From positions 761,821-825,820 of the forward strand of contig JALQBC010000015.1 of NCBI GenBank assembly GCA_023375675.1: a DNA stretch of 64,000 nt, in the 5' to 3' direction. Positions 35,569-47,532 of the stretch are shown in pieces (the first letter of the stretch is position 1; each line of letters opens with the position of its first letter). Origin of the DNA: Cytospora piceicola. Taxonomy: Eukaryota > Ascomycota > Sordariomycetes > Diaporthales > Cytosporaceae. The notes beneath the pieces are model-generated. The model did no database searches. It was given only the letters and a program-made list of their open reading frames with translations, and was not told where the DNA came from. A program made the position numbers and the translations under genes.

Positions 35569-37089
35569 ATGGGATCTGTAGCTGCTCCCCACGAACAAGA
35601 CCGTCATGCCTTCTACAGCGGCAAGGCCCAACCTTCGGTCGACAGTCCCGGTACATTTCAAACCACCGACCCCTCAACCGCCAAGCCTGTAGCCACCATC
35701 CACACATCCTCCCCTGAAGCTGTCAACGCCGCCATCGCAAGTGCCTCAGACGCATTCCCGACATGGTCCGCCACACCACCCATCGAGCGTTCTCGTATTC
35801 TGCACCGCGCCGTCAAGCTCCTGCGTGAGCGCAATGATGAGTTAGCTCGCATCGAGACCCTGGACACAGGCAAGCCCTTCTCTGAGACTTCCACTGTCGA
35901 CATTGTCACAGGCGCCGATGTTCTCGAGTATTATGCATCGCTCGTTGCATCTGGAGGCTTGAATGGCGAGAGTTTTCGACTGAGGCCCGAGGCATCGGTA
36001 TACACCACCAAGGAGCCCTTGGGTGTTTGTGCAGCCATTGGAGCCTGGAATTATCCAATTCAGATTGCCTTGTGGAAGTCAGCACCTTGCCTCGCTGCCG
36101 GAAACACGTTGGTATACAAACCCAGCGAGCACACCCCCTTGCACGCACAGTACCTCGCCGAGGTCTACCGCGAGGCCGGTGTGCCTGATGGAGTGTTCAA
36201 TGTGGTATACGGCGCGGGAGAGGTTGGCGCACAACTGTCAACACATCCGGTCATTGCTAAGTTGAGCTTCACTGGGCAGGTCTCAACGGGAAAGAAGGTG
36301 GCAGGTGCGGCTGCGGGCCACATGAAGTATGTGACCATGGAGTTGGGCGGCAAGAGTCCAGTCATCATCTTGCCAGACTGCGAGGTCGAGAATGCCGTGG
36401 ACGGTGCGATGATGGCCAACTTCTTCAGCTCCGGGCAGGTGTGCACTAACGGGACGAGAGTGTTCGTCCCCGAGACGATGAAGGCGGAGTTCGAGAAGGT
36501 TTTGCTTGGGAAGATGGGCTACATTCGAGCAGGCGACCTCTTTGACGCCAACACCAACTACGGGCCCTTGAGCAGCAAAGCCCACCACGAGAAGGTGCTG
36601 AGTTATATCCGCCATGGTATCGAGAAAGACAATGCGAAGCTCCTCTACGGAGGCAACACGTCTCCAGGCGCCGTGAAAGTGCCGGAAGCACTCAAGGATG
36701 GGTATTGGGTTCAGCCAACAGTCTTCACCGACTGCACTGATGACATGACGATCGTCAAGGAGGAGATTTTTGGGCCTGTCATGTGCATCCTCCCCTATAG
36801 CAAGATTGACGAGGCTGTCAAGAGGGCCAATACCACCGACTTGGGACTTGCTGCCGGCGTGTTTGGCAAGGATATCAACCAATGCCACAAGGTGGTGGCC
36901 CAGCTCGAGGCAGGTATCACATGGGTCAACACATGGGGAGAATCGCCGGCTGACATGCCGGTTGGTGGATGGAAGTTGAGTGGTCTGGGCGTGGAGAATG
37001 GAAGAAAGGGCATTGAGGCCTGGACTAGGAATAAGAGCACGCTGGTCGAAATGGGCGGTAGCGTGGCGACTGTTTTTGCAAAATTGTAA
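35569..37089 (+). CDS. badA: Betaine aldehyde dehydrogenase, 506 aa
   Basis: Single-exon NAD(P)-dependent aldehyde dehydrogenase, oxidising betaine aldehyde to glycine betaine in the cytosol. Family marks in order: [13 protein letters not shown] with catalytic Asn161, the cofactor-site [23 protein letters not shown] with general base Glu258, [13 protein letters not shown] with nucleophile Cys292, [13 protein letters not shown], and the C-terminal [33 protein letters not shown] resembles the betaine aldehyde dehydrogenase consensus more than generic ALDHs. The length is typical. The start ATG at 35569 has a good context (ATCATGGG). It faces away from the choline oxidase-like gene, giving the complete two-step choline-to-betaine pathway. 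No peroxisomal or mitochondrial signal is evident. The symbol is by similarity. Confidence 0.9.
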   Translation: MGSVAAPHEQDRHAFYSGKAQPSVDSPGTFQTTDPSTAKPVATIHTSSPEAVNAAIASASDAFPTWSATPPIERSRILHRAVKLLRERNDELARIETLDTGKPFSETSTVDIVTGADVLEYYASLVASGGLNGESFRLRPEASVYTTKEPLGVCAAIGAWNYPIQIALWKSAPCLAAGNTLVYKPSEHTPLHAQYLAEVYREAGVPDGVFNVVYGAGEVGAQLSTHPVIAKLSFTGQVSTGKKVAGAAAGHMKYVTMELGGKSPVIILPDCEVENAVDGAMMANFFSSGQVCTNGTRVFVPETMKAEFEKVLLGKMGYIRAGDLFDANTNYGPLSSKAHHEKVLSYIRHGIEKDNAKLLYGGNTSPGAVKVPEALKDGYWVQPTVFTDCTDDMTIVKEEIFGPVMCILPYSKIDEAVKRANTTDLGLAAGVFGKDINQCHKVVAQLEAGITWVNTWGESPADMPVGGWKLSGLGVENGRKGIEAWTRNKSTLVEMGGSVATVFAKL

Positions 37090-39654
37090 ATATTCGGTAG
37101 AATCAGCTCTGGAATTTCAGAAAAGCTTGTCACATGGCCCCTCGGATAAATGGTGATAGCCAGTATCTATCAGGATTTCTTAAGTGCATTATGTAGTTGA
37201 GCGTCTTCGAAACCTCAAGTCTGGGTCCTGCGCTAGATCCCACATGCAGCGCTACGAGGTATGTAACCCGATGTTCCAGATGGTTTCAACCACGAAATGA
37301 TTCCAGGAGCCTGTTTGTACTTGATTTTCACTCTTATCTGGCATGATTTATTTGTTTGTGAGACACCCACCGCAAAGCCCGTCACTGGAGTATGGCTGGC
37401 AGCCCTGAACTGGTTCCGAAGTTATGGTCCGCGTTGTGCATGGTGGTGACGCGGCCAATCCTACTTGTATCAGCCAGGCATTGTAGCGGGAGGCCGACTT
37501 AACGGCAAAGAAGCAACCAGGACAATATCTAGCTTACTCGCAATATTGTCCTACGCGAATGTAACATACTTCTTAGTGAATTGAAAGCAATGCTCCTCGG
37601 CCTAAATTTCCATCTCATAACCTACCAGTGTAGAAAACTTAGGAGGTTTGGGTTCCCATCCGTATCTTTTCAGTGTCTCTTTGAAAGATGCTGTCGGCTT
37701 GCAATGAAACTGATCTGGCTCAACTGCATACAGTATAAACAAAACTGGCTACTTAAGATGCGAGAAGCGGACGCGACCAAGGAGTCTCCTTCTTCATATA
37801 GTGGTCAGCCGCTACGATTCTGTCTGCCAGGCCGTTTATCGCAATTCTCTCGTCTTTCACCCAGATATAGCCCAGTCGTACTGGTTTAGCAAAGCTGAGT
37901 GTTATTACGATTCACAATTGTAATCACTCCGATATGCCTGTAGCACAACATTGTTCGCGATAACCAGTTAATTACCCGGAACATTGTCATCATGAAAGAA
38001 TTGCATTTGCAGTTCATTTATAACCCTACTGGGCTTAATAAGGCACGTTCAACTTGTGGCCCGCGGAGTCCACACGTTCTCGAATCAATACCCCATTTAG
38101 GTGAAATTTCGCCAGATATAAATATATTGTTCCTCCGTTAATCGTCGCATGTTGATTAGCGCACGGCTGGATCGATCCTACACCGGAAGCCTCATCGAAC
38201 GTTGCCATCTGGTTTGTCGTCGGAATCAAAATCTGCTGTAGTATGCCAGCATAACTAGTCGCAGAAGTACTCAAGTGCTGTGACTGTTATAAGTGCTTCA
38301 GCTGAAACCTGGCTGTGGTAATCTTACCTGCAACAATAGCGCTCCGTTCCTGGTTTAAGAGTTAACCTTTCCTTCGTGATGCATACCTAAGTATGGATCG
38401 TCGAGTTACAAAACTACAGGATCTGTATCCAAGACCTAGCCATTGTGGCCGAATGCTCACTGCAGTCCCACGCCTTTCCAAGTTCGAGCACTAAGATGAA
38501 AATATCATAGAAACGATATGTTGGAGCCTTGAAAGCATTCAAACGTGCGTTCTGTCGATCCAAGGAGCTGTGTACGTGCCACGTACCAATGTAGGAAGCA
38601 CTTATATCATGTCTCTTGGTTTGCTAGGAGAGCAGTCCATTACAGACCAACACAATGCCAATGTCACTGGTTGTGTCTCATCATAATATATGATTCTCTG
38701 TTATGCTGGTTCCTAGTTTCATTTGTTCTGGTTTGTTTTGCCCTGCTCCTATTCCATCCAATGTTTTTGTAACGATTCGCAGAAAGCGAGGCTCCACAGC
38801 AGCTCCGTTGCCTGTAACCCATAACATTCACCTCGTCGGACCATGTGATATTTACCTCCTCTTTCACGTATGATGAACACAACACCTTCTCGAAAGGGAA
38901 GTTGTCGACAAAATTAGAATGATCCAGATCGAGATTCATCTCTGAACTTTATTCGTTTGGGTAGTTGTCAATGTTCACCTGACTTTCCTCCTCACTTGTC
39001 GCCCCGCCTTAACCGCACATTCTTCCCTTGGCTTTGCTGAGAGTCCACCGTGGTATCCCCACATGAAAACCTGGACGACGTTGGCTATGGCTGCTCTCGG
39101 CACTGGTGTTTTTCACTTCGATTCCACCCTCACGTTAGGAGCTCCCCAAGCCGCAGATGGCGAACCTGGCGAGTGGCTTCGCACAAAAATCGTCTGAAAA
39201 CACGTTTCGCTGACCAATATTATTATTGGAAGCCCATGCCTGATTGACATCCATTCTTCTGTCACCAGCCTGTTTTGAAGTTGTCGGCGTCACTTTCGCC
39301 CGACGTTAACATGCACAACGTTATGTGGAAGATCACACAACATTCCCCCGGCGGCATCTACTATCTACACCTATGGCCCTTTAGCTGGACCCTAATCATT
39401 GTAACCACAACAACGGGGGGCCCGTGGACGCTGGTTCCGTACCCATTTTGTAGGATTCTTGAAATTACTATTGGAAATGGCGATATCACATTTATACGGA
39501 CGTCATTTGCATACTCGACTTGGAATTTCAGGGAAGTTAGCTGCCAATTTACCTAGGTAACTAAAAGCTACAACTTTTTATGCTACGAGTTATGTGCACA
39601 TTCCCCATCTTGTTGGTAGCAGCCCGACGGGCTGGAAATTCGCACCCGATATTG
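37090..39654. other. Intergenic, no supported gene
   Basis: About 2.6 kb with only short ORFs and no recognisable product. CCTAGGTAACTA near 39551 and CCTAAGTATGG near 38385 belong to the dispersed motif family. Confidence 0.45.
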
Positions 39655-40614
39655 CTACTCAAACTTCTGTTTGACCAAGTCCTCACTCAGCTTCCACAAT
39701 CTCTCTGCGGCCTCCGGATCGGTTGAATACTCCAACGGCTCTTGGATCTGACAATTAGAAAGGTACACATGCGACCTAGCCGGAATGGATGGATCGAGAG
39801 CCGCAAGTAGCTGGGTTGCAGCACCTTGAGTCAAATTCTTTTGCTGGGGTGGTTCAAAATACCAGTCAACACCTGTTTCATGCTTGGCAACCTCGGCCAC
39901 CTTGCCAAAATCCTCTGTCGTAAGGTGGGTGGCCAGACCTGTCGTGAAGATGTTTCCAGGGTGCACGGCCGTGCTTGTCAAGCCGCGGTCTCTGAACCTC
40001 TTGGTGAGGGCAACGGTAAATAGGATCTGAGCCGTCTTGGCCTGGCCATAGGCCGCCCACCCGTTATAGGTCTTGCCGCCCGAGAAGTTCCAGTCGTCGA
40101 AGCGGAAGGGACTAATGCGGTAACCATGGCTGGAGACATTGACGATGCGAGCGTCAGGAGAAGCCCCCAGCAGGTTTGGAATAAGCAAGCCGGTCAACAG
40201 GAAATGGCCCAGATATATGGCCGACAGCTGGTACTCGAAGCCTTGCTTATCCAGCTTGTACTCGGTGGCCATGACACCGGCATTATTGATGATTACATCA
40301 ACTTTGGGCGCTACCGACGCAATGGTCGCAGCTGCCGAGCGCACCTGGTCAAAGTCGGTTAGGTCGCAGGCCAAAAGGGTTGACTTGACCGATCTGTCGA
40401 TAGATGCAATTTCCGCAACAACAGGCTCAGCCTTCTTGATAGTTCGTGTGGCGATGATGATATGAGCAGCTCCGCCACGGGCCAGAGACACAGCAGTCTG
40501 CCCACCCAGAGTATCTGTGGAGACGCCTGTAATGACGAAGGTGCGGCCCTTGATACGCGATGGAAAGGTCTCGATAACCTGTTCGCTAGTCGTCTCTTCA
40601 TTGAAAATTGGCAT
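39655..40614 (-). CDS. Short-chain dehydrogenase/reductase, 319 aa
   Basis: Single exon, start ATG at 40614; the frame is open further upstream, but no earlier ATG in good context is seen. It is a classical/extended SDR with a Rossmann fold: the dinucleotide loop is TGVSTDTLGG at residues 29-38, a variant of TGxxxGxG common in fungal retinol-dehydrogenase/WW-oxidoreductase-like members. NNAG lies at 110-113, the catalytic Ser in NVSSHG at about 159-164, and YGQAK at 189-193. Arg57 after the second strand (IIIATRT) favours NADP(H). The substrate is unknown. No neighbouring biosynthetic gene gives a clue, and no signal peptide is present. Confidence 0.87.
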   Translation of the reverse strand: MPIFNEETTSEQVIETFPSRIKGRTFVITGVSTDTLGGQTAVSLARGGAAHIIIATRTIKKAEPVVAEIASIDRSVKSTLLACDLTDFDQVRSAAATIASVAPKVDVIINNAGVMATEYKLDKQGFEYQLSAIYLGHFLLTGLLIPNLLGASPDARIVNVSSHGYRISPFRFDDWNFSGGKTYNGWAAYGQAKTAQILFTVALTKRFRDRGLTSTAVHPGNIFTTGLATHLTTEDFGKVAEVAKHETGVDWYFEPPQQKNLTQGAATQLLAALDPSIPARSHVYLSNCQIQEPLEYSTDPEAAERLWKLSEDLVKQKFE

Positions 40615-42029
40615 CTTGGTTTGTCCTTGCTCCTGAGGTAGATAGATATGTTGGATGAACGAGTCAGCATGTAGGTACTGTAGCACTGCACGTTACTTAT
40701 GCAATGGCACTTGAGATGAGTAACTTCGTCTCAGGATCGGGGAGTAGAGCGAGCGTGGGCTGCGAAAGGGGAGTCATTAAAAAGACATTCTTTCAGTTGG
40801 TTACCACCTACCCCGCTGGATATATCGCAAAGTCCACTTAAATCCGGGCTCAGTAAAGCCCGCCAATAAGTAGGTCCTTTGTTGTGTGACGGGTGGACTT
40901 TGTAATCACTTGAAAGAGAATCAAAGGACAAAAGGACAGAAGGACGAGAGGTAGGGTCATTGAGCAAGGTTACTCCATTCCGTGATGTTACCATTTGATA
41001 ACCAAGCGTAGCCTTCACCTCAATGTGGTGAAAAACTATTTGAAAGTATGGCTCTGTTGTCAGTCTCGCTCCCGATCGACTGGTCGTTAACACGGCCACG
41101 GCATTTCGAAGCATTCAGCAAAATGAACATGTCTAAAGTCCTACACAGACACCAACCTCCAAACCTTCCGCACGAACCCTATTTCGTGCTACCTGTTGAG
41201 AAGGAATTGAAGTGAGTAAGTGCATTGTATTGAAGAACGAGAGTCTCTGGGAAACTACATGATGGGGCTAGCGCTATTTATATACAGAGTGATTTGATGT
41301 TTGCCGATGCGGGTTACCTAGCCCATTGCTTGATTTGCAACACCACCTGTGTACCTTAAGCCATTGTCGCTATCAGAGACCATGCCACGTCCTAATCAAG
41401 TCTCTCAATTGGCGGGGAATAGCCCCGCGCGGACTCATCCACGTGGTCAAGTGCTCAACAGCCCCTGACAAAGTATATATCTCGTCGAAGCTCGCCCTGT
41501 TGAACCAGCCGCATTTTCCGCAGAAGCTTACCATTCTCGTTGCCTAGAAGCAAAATGATACAGGCATACCTACGTAAGTACCTAGGTTGGAGGTAGCTAC
41601 GTGTGGTACGTCCTGTCGCACGTGGCCAGGATCGAGCGCTTGGAGGTCAAGCCTAGAGGTCAATACTAGTGCGCTATAAAACGTTATATAGTATATCGCA
41701 GAAATACAGCATTGCGCTCGACAGGCTTATAAACACAATAAACGCTATAAGATAGGGCAGCAAATATGCCTGAGATGCTATGAATCATCTTTGCTTGATT
41801 ATGTCTTGCTTATTATGACAGCTCGAAGGGACAGGGGAGAGAGATCCGTGCGTGTCTCCGTAGCCCAGACCCCAATGTATATCCTACCGGAATTGCGCGA
41901 TTGTTTCGACAATAAATACACATATAACCCGAAAACTACTTGTTCAACGACCCCGGTGATACCCGCAGTCCGAGGCACTATCAGCTTGTGTCTTGACCTA
42001 CATCTTCTAGAGCTGTTCATATAGCGCTC
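40615..42029. other. Intergenic, no supported gene
   Basis: Promoter side of the SDR gene and 3' side of the peptidase gene. Only short ORFs. GTACCTAGGTTGGAGGTAGCTACG near 41579 is another copy of the dispersed motif. Confidence 0.45.
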
Positions 42030-44603
42030 TCAACTACCATGTGCAGCTCCCGTACCAGGTTGCACTTCATGCTGATCATTGCCAGTTGCGAAGCCAAGGT
42101 ACTTGAAGTACGGCGTTGTGCTAGGTTGACGACCCAGGTATTCAGTCAGAGTCTTTATCTCCGGTTGAGAGCCTCCGGCCCGTAAGACCATGTTACGGTA
42201 TCTCCTTCCGCCGTCCTTGCTCATCGTATCCTTCTCGAATCCTGTCTCAAAAATATCCAGAGCAAACACTCTGCCACTATAGTTTTGTCAATATGTGTCA
42301 CTAGATCTTGATGCCTGAGTACTTACAGGACGTAGCTGTAATAACCGGCATCGTAGTCATTGATCACGTTTCGGAATGCCTGGGGCGATAACCCGTATTA
42401 GCAGTAGCGAGGAGTGAAAGTTACCCAAGCTGCAACCAACTGAAAGGAACATAATGAAATATTGGAAGTTCACTAACAGACTCTCCATGTCCCCACTCCC
42501 AGCCATCGCTTGCTTCGCCTCCCGGGAGACTGTAGATCTCGGATTTCAATTTGTTGAAGCTTTCGGCTAAGTTCATGGCTTCTAGTGTCTTATGTGAGGT
42601 GGGAGTATGGATAAGCATGTCGAAGGTGCTAAAGAAAACATCCTTCAGCTGCGCGATGACAACCTTCCAACCAGTAGAATGTTTCGAAAGAGCAGTCACT
42701 ACATCATCTTGCAGCTGGGCTTCTGGTTGCCTAGAACCTGAGGACCGCCTCTGTTCCTCTGGCAGGGATTCCTTCCAGATCTCATAGTATTGAGTTGAGA
42801 TATGTGAATAGTGGAATGATACATCCTTGATGTGCTTTTCTTGCCCTAAAACTCAACGATTCAGTTTTGCTCTAACCATACCAAAAGAGTGGAAGGAGGG
42901 TCACCTACAAAAGAATTGTTCAAACATCAAGCTGGGCGCCTCGACAAAATCTCTATCCACGTATTGTGAAGCCGCATATGTCGTTTCGGTGCATAAAGCA
43001 TGGATAAGGTGACCGACCTCGTGGAATAGCTTGCGCACCTCTTCAAGGCTGAGAAGTATCGGGCGATTAGCGGCTTTGTGGTAGTTCATGACTAAAACCG
43101 ACGAGGCATGGAAACGTGTCCTATCCGGTCTTAGAAAATTCTAGGCAAGAATATCGTTAGATCAGAAGGACGTAAAAGTGGTCACAAGCTACTTACCGGC
43201 TGCAGGGAATAGTGGCCAACATGGGTATATTTTCCTTCTCGGGGATAGAAGTCGAAATACGCGTAGCCCATAAAGTCCTCGGTATCTGAGTCGAAAACAG
43301 CAAACATCAGCACGTCATCATTCCAGATGAGTGGTTTGTTATTGCCGAGATTTCGTTGCTGCTCTGGCGTAATGATTTCGAAGCGAGTAGCGAACATATG
43401 CTCAAACATCTGCAGTAGTTTGGTCAGGGTAGTATGCAACTCGAAGTACTCGGACAGTTCGGCGCCATGGGCCTGTTCCTTCTCGCTGTGCAAGTGCGTG
43501 TAGTAGGATTGATCCCAGAGGAAGATCTCATTACTGAGCTCTCCTCGAGAAGCAGTTTCGGTCTTTTTCAGCCCCAGTAGCTCTCGAGCATACTCGGCTC
43601 CGCGTGGAACCAGAACAGTTTTGATCTCGGAGAGAAGCGATTTTACCATGTCGGGGGTTTTCACCATCTTGCTTTCCGTCTTCAAGGCGGCGTGGTTGGG
43701 ATAACCCAGAATCCTTGCAGCTTCGTCCCGCAACAGGACGAGCTCGCGGAAGAGAGGAACGTTTGCAGGCATGCGATTCTGAATAGCGTAGAACATTTTC
43801 CTCCTTGTAGCCTCTCTTTTTGCATGCTTCAAGACGGGACTGCTCTGCGGGACCCTGGTAGCCACCCAAAAGTGATCTTCAAGTTCACCGTCTCCCTGCT
43901 TGAATCGGGATATGAAGCTAGATGGAACGCCCTCCAGCTCCTCTCGTGTGAGCCACAAGCCCGTCTTCTCCTCGTGTAGGTTCTTGTTGCATTCGCGTTC
44001 CAGGTCCTTCAAACGCTTCTGGCATCTTTCAAAATGGGACTTGACCGTTCTATCGCTAATGCCACACCCATTTTGCCGGAATTTGCCGTGCAGCTTTGCC
44101 AGATAGTTGCGAGTTTCGGCACTTAGACCATCACCTACGGAACCTCGAGTTACCACAGCATCGACAAGTACAAACATGTCTGGTTGTGCAAACAAATCTA
44201 CCTCGAAATCGGTAAATATAGTCGTAACGGCGTTAGAGGCGTCACGTAGCTCCTTGGATGGCGAGGTCGAGGCGTAGAAACGCAGAAGCCGCATCGAAGT
44301 GGACTTTGCATTTTCATCTTGGATGATGGGTTCGACAACGTTGCCAAATGTTGCGAAATCTGGCTTGATGGTGTCCACAATATCATGCCAGACCTTCCGG
44401 GTGCGTTGAACTAGGTTCTGAGCATCGTTCCGAAGCGATTCAGGGGTTGCATCAAAGAAAGGTGGGCTCTGAGGAGGGCGACGGCTCAAAGAGTTGAATA
44501 GCATTTTGGGATTCCGATCGACTTGGATTGGCGGTGAAGTACTTTCATATCTTTCGATAATACGCCGGGAGTCAAGTTTGCATGTAGCTGGATTGAATGA
44601 CAT
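42030..44603 (-). CDS. M3 family metallo-oligopeptidase (saccharolysin/thimet type), 768 aa
   Basis: Five exons by splice sites and family alignment: 43197-44603, 42909-43140, 42478-42845, 42327-42379 and 42030-42276; the total is 2307 nt, in frame. The family cleaves short peptides with one zinc ion. The zinc motif HEVGH is at residues 509-513, and RDFVEAPS supplies the third ligand Glu, about residue 536. MGYAYFDFYPREGKYTH, YDAGYYSYV, VFALDIFETGFE and RRYRNMVLRAGGS are further family blocks; the second splice restores the conserved Trp after FEQFF. No clear mitochondrial presequence is visible, so a cytosolic enzyme is likely, though the first 35 residues are basic. The exon 3/4 junction has an alternative (a 15-nt mini-exon at the end of a shorter intron), which I rejected because it lengthens the GHG-YDAGYY spacing. 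Confidence 0.9.
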
Positions 44604-45500
44604 GGAACGTTCTTATATCCGCTGATAACGTGGTGAAGATTGCAGCCTGGCATATCTTTTGCCGGAGCACATGCATAAGTTACTGACTATTCTTTAAAGA
44701 GTTAGATGTGCAGCGAAGCGTTACTGATTGACAGGGGGGGGGGGTGCGACTTGTAAGCAAAGATACCTGAGTTACCAGGATTACAAACTTACAGTACCTA
44801 AGTGAATATGAATGCTATCAGTTAGATCCAGGTAGGCGGGTGCTTAAACTCAGATGCCAGTGGTGCAGGAGGAAGGGGGACGGGGAGGGGAGGGAGCGAG
44901 GATACAGCCATGTCACCAGTGCTTCGGTGGTCCATGGCAGCAGTCATAAAAATTAAGGCACAACGTAACACTCTCGAGGAAACTCGTATACCCTAGGGTA
45001 ATTTTGAGTCGAGGAGCGCATCGAACATGTACAAATGTCGAAATATGCACTTCCGGTGATTCTTCCCCAGACGTTCGGCACCCGCTTGCTCTGCATGTCA
45101 TCTCACATTTTATAGGTTTCAAAGTCATCTGGTAAGTACCCAGGTCTACTATGAGATTCTGCACCGTAACTGAATTCCTAGCACACATCTTGCTTGCTCG
45201 TAATTTATCTACAACCGAGTGGTACCTAATACATGGATCAATTTGCTGAGACAAAGATGGCAGGCAGGCCTCGGAGAGTGCCGCGGAGGGTGGAAAGTAC
45301 TCCGGCAGCGACAACCTTGGGGCCATGCACCCTTGCAACTAGATCAATTGATAGCTACTGTCGCTCATACAAATCCAGTGCTGATGAGATGAGAGAATGT
45401 GACAAACCTTACAAGTAGGTAAAAATGAATCAACACCCGTGGACTTCCGCGCATTTGATCCGGCCATGAGAAAGGGTTGAAACGCAACGATGGGCCACTC
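44604..45500. other. Intergenic, no supported gene
   Basis: Upstream region of the peptidase gene. It holds a G11 tract (44734-44744) and a CAGTACCTAAGTGA motif near 44794. Short ORFs only. Confidence 0.45.
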
Positions 45501-45504
45501 AAGG

Positions 45505-45800
45505 GTGTATGTCACACCTCACCGGTGATTGGATGGAAGGATGAGTTCGCGAGCGGAGCGGGGAGCTGTCACACCTTGAATATGATTGGTCAAATTAGCT
45601 GTTCTAACAACCCGACAGTCGTTCAGGCTTGTGAGATGGTTGGCATTGCCCCACGAGGACTAGCCCTGGCGCAATAGGGGAAGGTATATGTCACACTTCT
45701 CCGTTGATTGGGTAGGGGTCCCCCAAGGATGGGTTCGTGGGCGGAATGGGAGCTGTCACACCTTCGGCATGATTGGTCAGTTTGGTCGACAGCCCCTGTG
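45505..45800. promoter_or_regulatory. Duplicated upstream unit with TGTCACAC and TGATTGG sites, before ACR3
   Basis: Two imperfect copies of a unit of about 180 bp. Each holds two TGTCACAC(C) boxes (45510, 45567; 45689, 45754) and two TGATTGG sequences, the CCAAT-box complement. The boxes keep their relative order and nearly their spacing in both copies. They lie about 240-530 bp upstream of the arsenite transporter start. Confidence 0.5.
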
Positions 45801-46035
45801 AGGACTCACCCCGGCATCATAAGTAAAGTATGTATACTTGAGGTACAGGTTAACGACATAGTAGAAAAGGGTCGTCAAGAGAGCTTAGAAAGGACAGGAA
45901 CTTCATTCCGAGCCTCCTCATGACACCAATGAATGGTATACTCTCTTGCTTGGTATCTGAACTGATCTTTGTTTCTTCCTGAATCTTCAATACAGCCGCC
46001 GGACAGTCAACCAAGGGAACGCCACGACAATCACA

Positions 46036-47267
46036 ATGACACAGGAAACAGCTCTGCAGAACAAGACGCCCGAGGAGCAGGTCAACGGTATCTCTACAGC
46101 TGCGCCAGAGGACGTTGAGAAACAACCGCCGCGAATAGCAATCGAGGATGGCCCGGTGAAGGTCTCTGCGTTCAAGTCCCTCGGTATACTCGACCGCTTT
46201 CTGGCAGTCTGGATTTTGCTGGCCATGGTTGTCGGTATTCTGCTGAGCAATTTCGTCGACGAGACAGGCCCGGCCCTACAGAGGGGCAAGTTTGTCGGCG
46301 TGTCCATACCGATTGCCATTGGGCTCCTGGTCATGATGTACCCTATCCTCTGCAAGGTCCGGTACGAGTCCCTGCACAAGCTCTTGTTACACCGGGATAT
46401 TTGGAAGCAGATTGCATTCAGCGTCTTTGTCAACTGGATTGTAGCACCGTTCGTCATGGTAAGAACCTCGCACTATCACTCTGGTCTGGCCCAAAGACAT
46501 ATGATTCTGACGTTAGCCGGTAGCTTGCATTGGCTTGGGCCTTCCTACCTGACAAGGAAGATCTCCGTGTCGGCCTAATCCTTGTCGGTCTCGGTAGATG
46601 TATTGCTATGGTGCTCATCTGGACTGGTCTCGCCGGCGGCGACGGCGAATACTGCGCCATCCTGGTAGCCATCAACTCCTTCCTACAGATAATTCTGTTC
46701 GCACCAATGGCTATTTTCTTCATCCGCGTCATTAGCCACGAGAGCAGCGTACACGACGTTTCGTACAGCGTTGTCGCCACTAGCGTCGGTGTCTTCCTCG
46801 GCATCCCTCTCGGCGCCGCCATCATCAGCCGCTTCACCTTGCGGTGGCTCGCCGGTCCCGCCTGGTACGATAGGGTCTTCCTGCGCATCGCTAGCCCATG
46901 GTCGCTCCTGGGTCTGCTATACACCATCCTTGTGCTATTTGCAAGCCAGGGACACGCCGTGGTCCATCAGATTGTATCGGTGCTGCGTGTCGCCGCGCCG
47001 CTGCTCGCATACTTCGTGGTCATCTTCAGCCTGACGCTATTCGTCACGCATCGCATGGGCATGACCTACGTGCTCGCTGTGACACAGAGTTTTACGGCCG
47101 CGAGCAATAACTTCGAGCTTGCTATTGCCGTAGCCGTTGCCACATTCGGCGCCGACAGCGACCAGGCGCTGGCGGCAACTGTTGGGCCGTTGATTGAGGT
47201 GCCAGTGTTGCTCGGCTTAGTCTATGCGGTACGGTGGGTTGGAAATCGGTGGGCGTGGAAGAATTGA
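46036..47267 (+). CDS. ACR3: ACR3-type arsenite efflux transporter, 388 aa
   Basis: Exons 46036-46458 and 46524-47267 are joined across a 65-nt intron, giving the conserved FVMLALAWAFLPD. The protein exports arsenite across the plasma membrane, driven by the proton gradient. An acidic N-terminal tail of about 45 residues precedes some ten hydrophobic segments. Hallmarks of the ACR3 family are GLGRCIAMVLIW with the essential cysteine (Cys167), NSFLQIILFAPMAIFFI, and the final SFTAASNNFELAIAVAVATFG followed by VGPLIEVPVLLGLVY. Length is normal. The gene is convergent with a bZIP gene and lies in the same window as an arsenite methyltransferase pseudogene, so this looks like the remainder of an arsenic-detoxification cluster. 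No ACR2/ArsC or ArsH gene is seen here. Confidence 0.94.
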
Positions 47268-47532
47268 GTTTGGCTCGATTCAAGCATACCTTTACATGAG
47301 GGTTTAAACATGCATAATAGAGCAACAGATTTCTTGTTGGTTCATGGACCCCCCCCCCCCGAAGAAACCACCACGGATGTGAGCAGGGACATGGCTGGTG
47401 TGAGAGGTCGGTCGCATTGCTGTCACGGACCCGGTCCTACCCCGGCGATGAGCGTGGAATAGTATGCACAAAGGCAGAAAATGGATTAGAAGGTTAGAAT
47501 GAATGATTATCAATGGAATTCAGTACCACGAT

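Noticed and set aside
42380..42477. 15-nt mini-exon inside the third intron of the peptidase gene
   Set aside because: It keeps frame but adds five residues between GHG and YDAGYY, which the family spacing does not favour.
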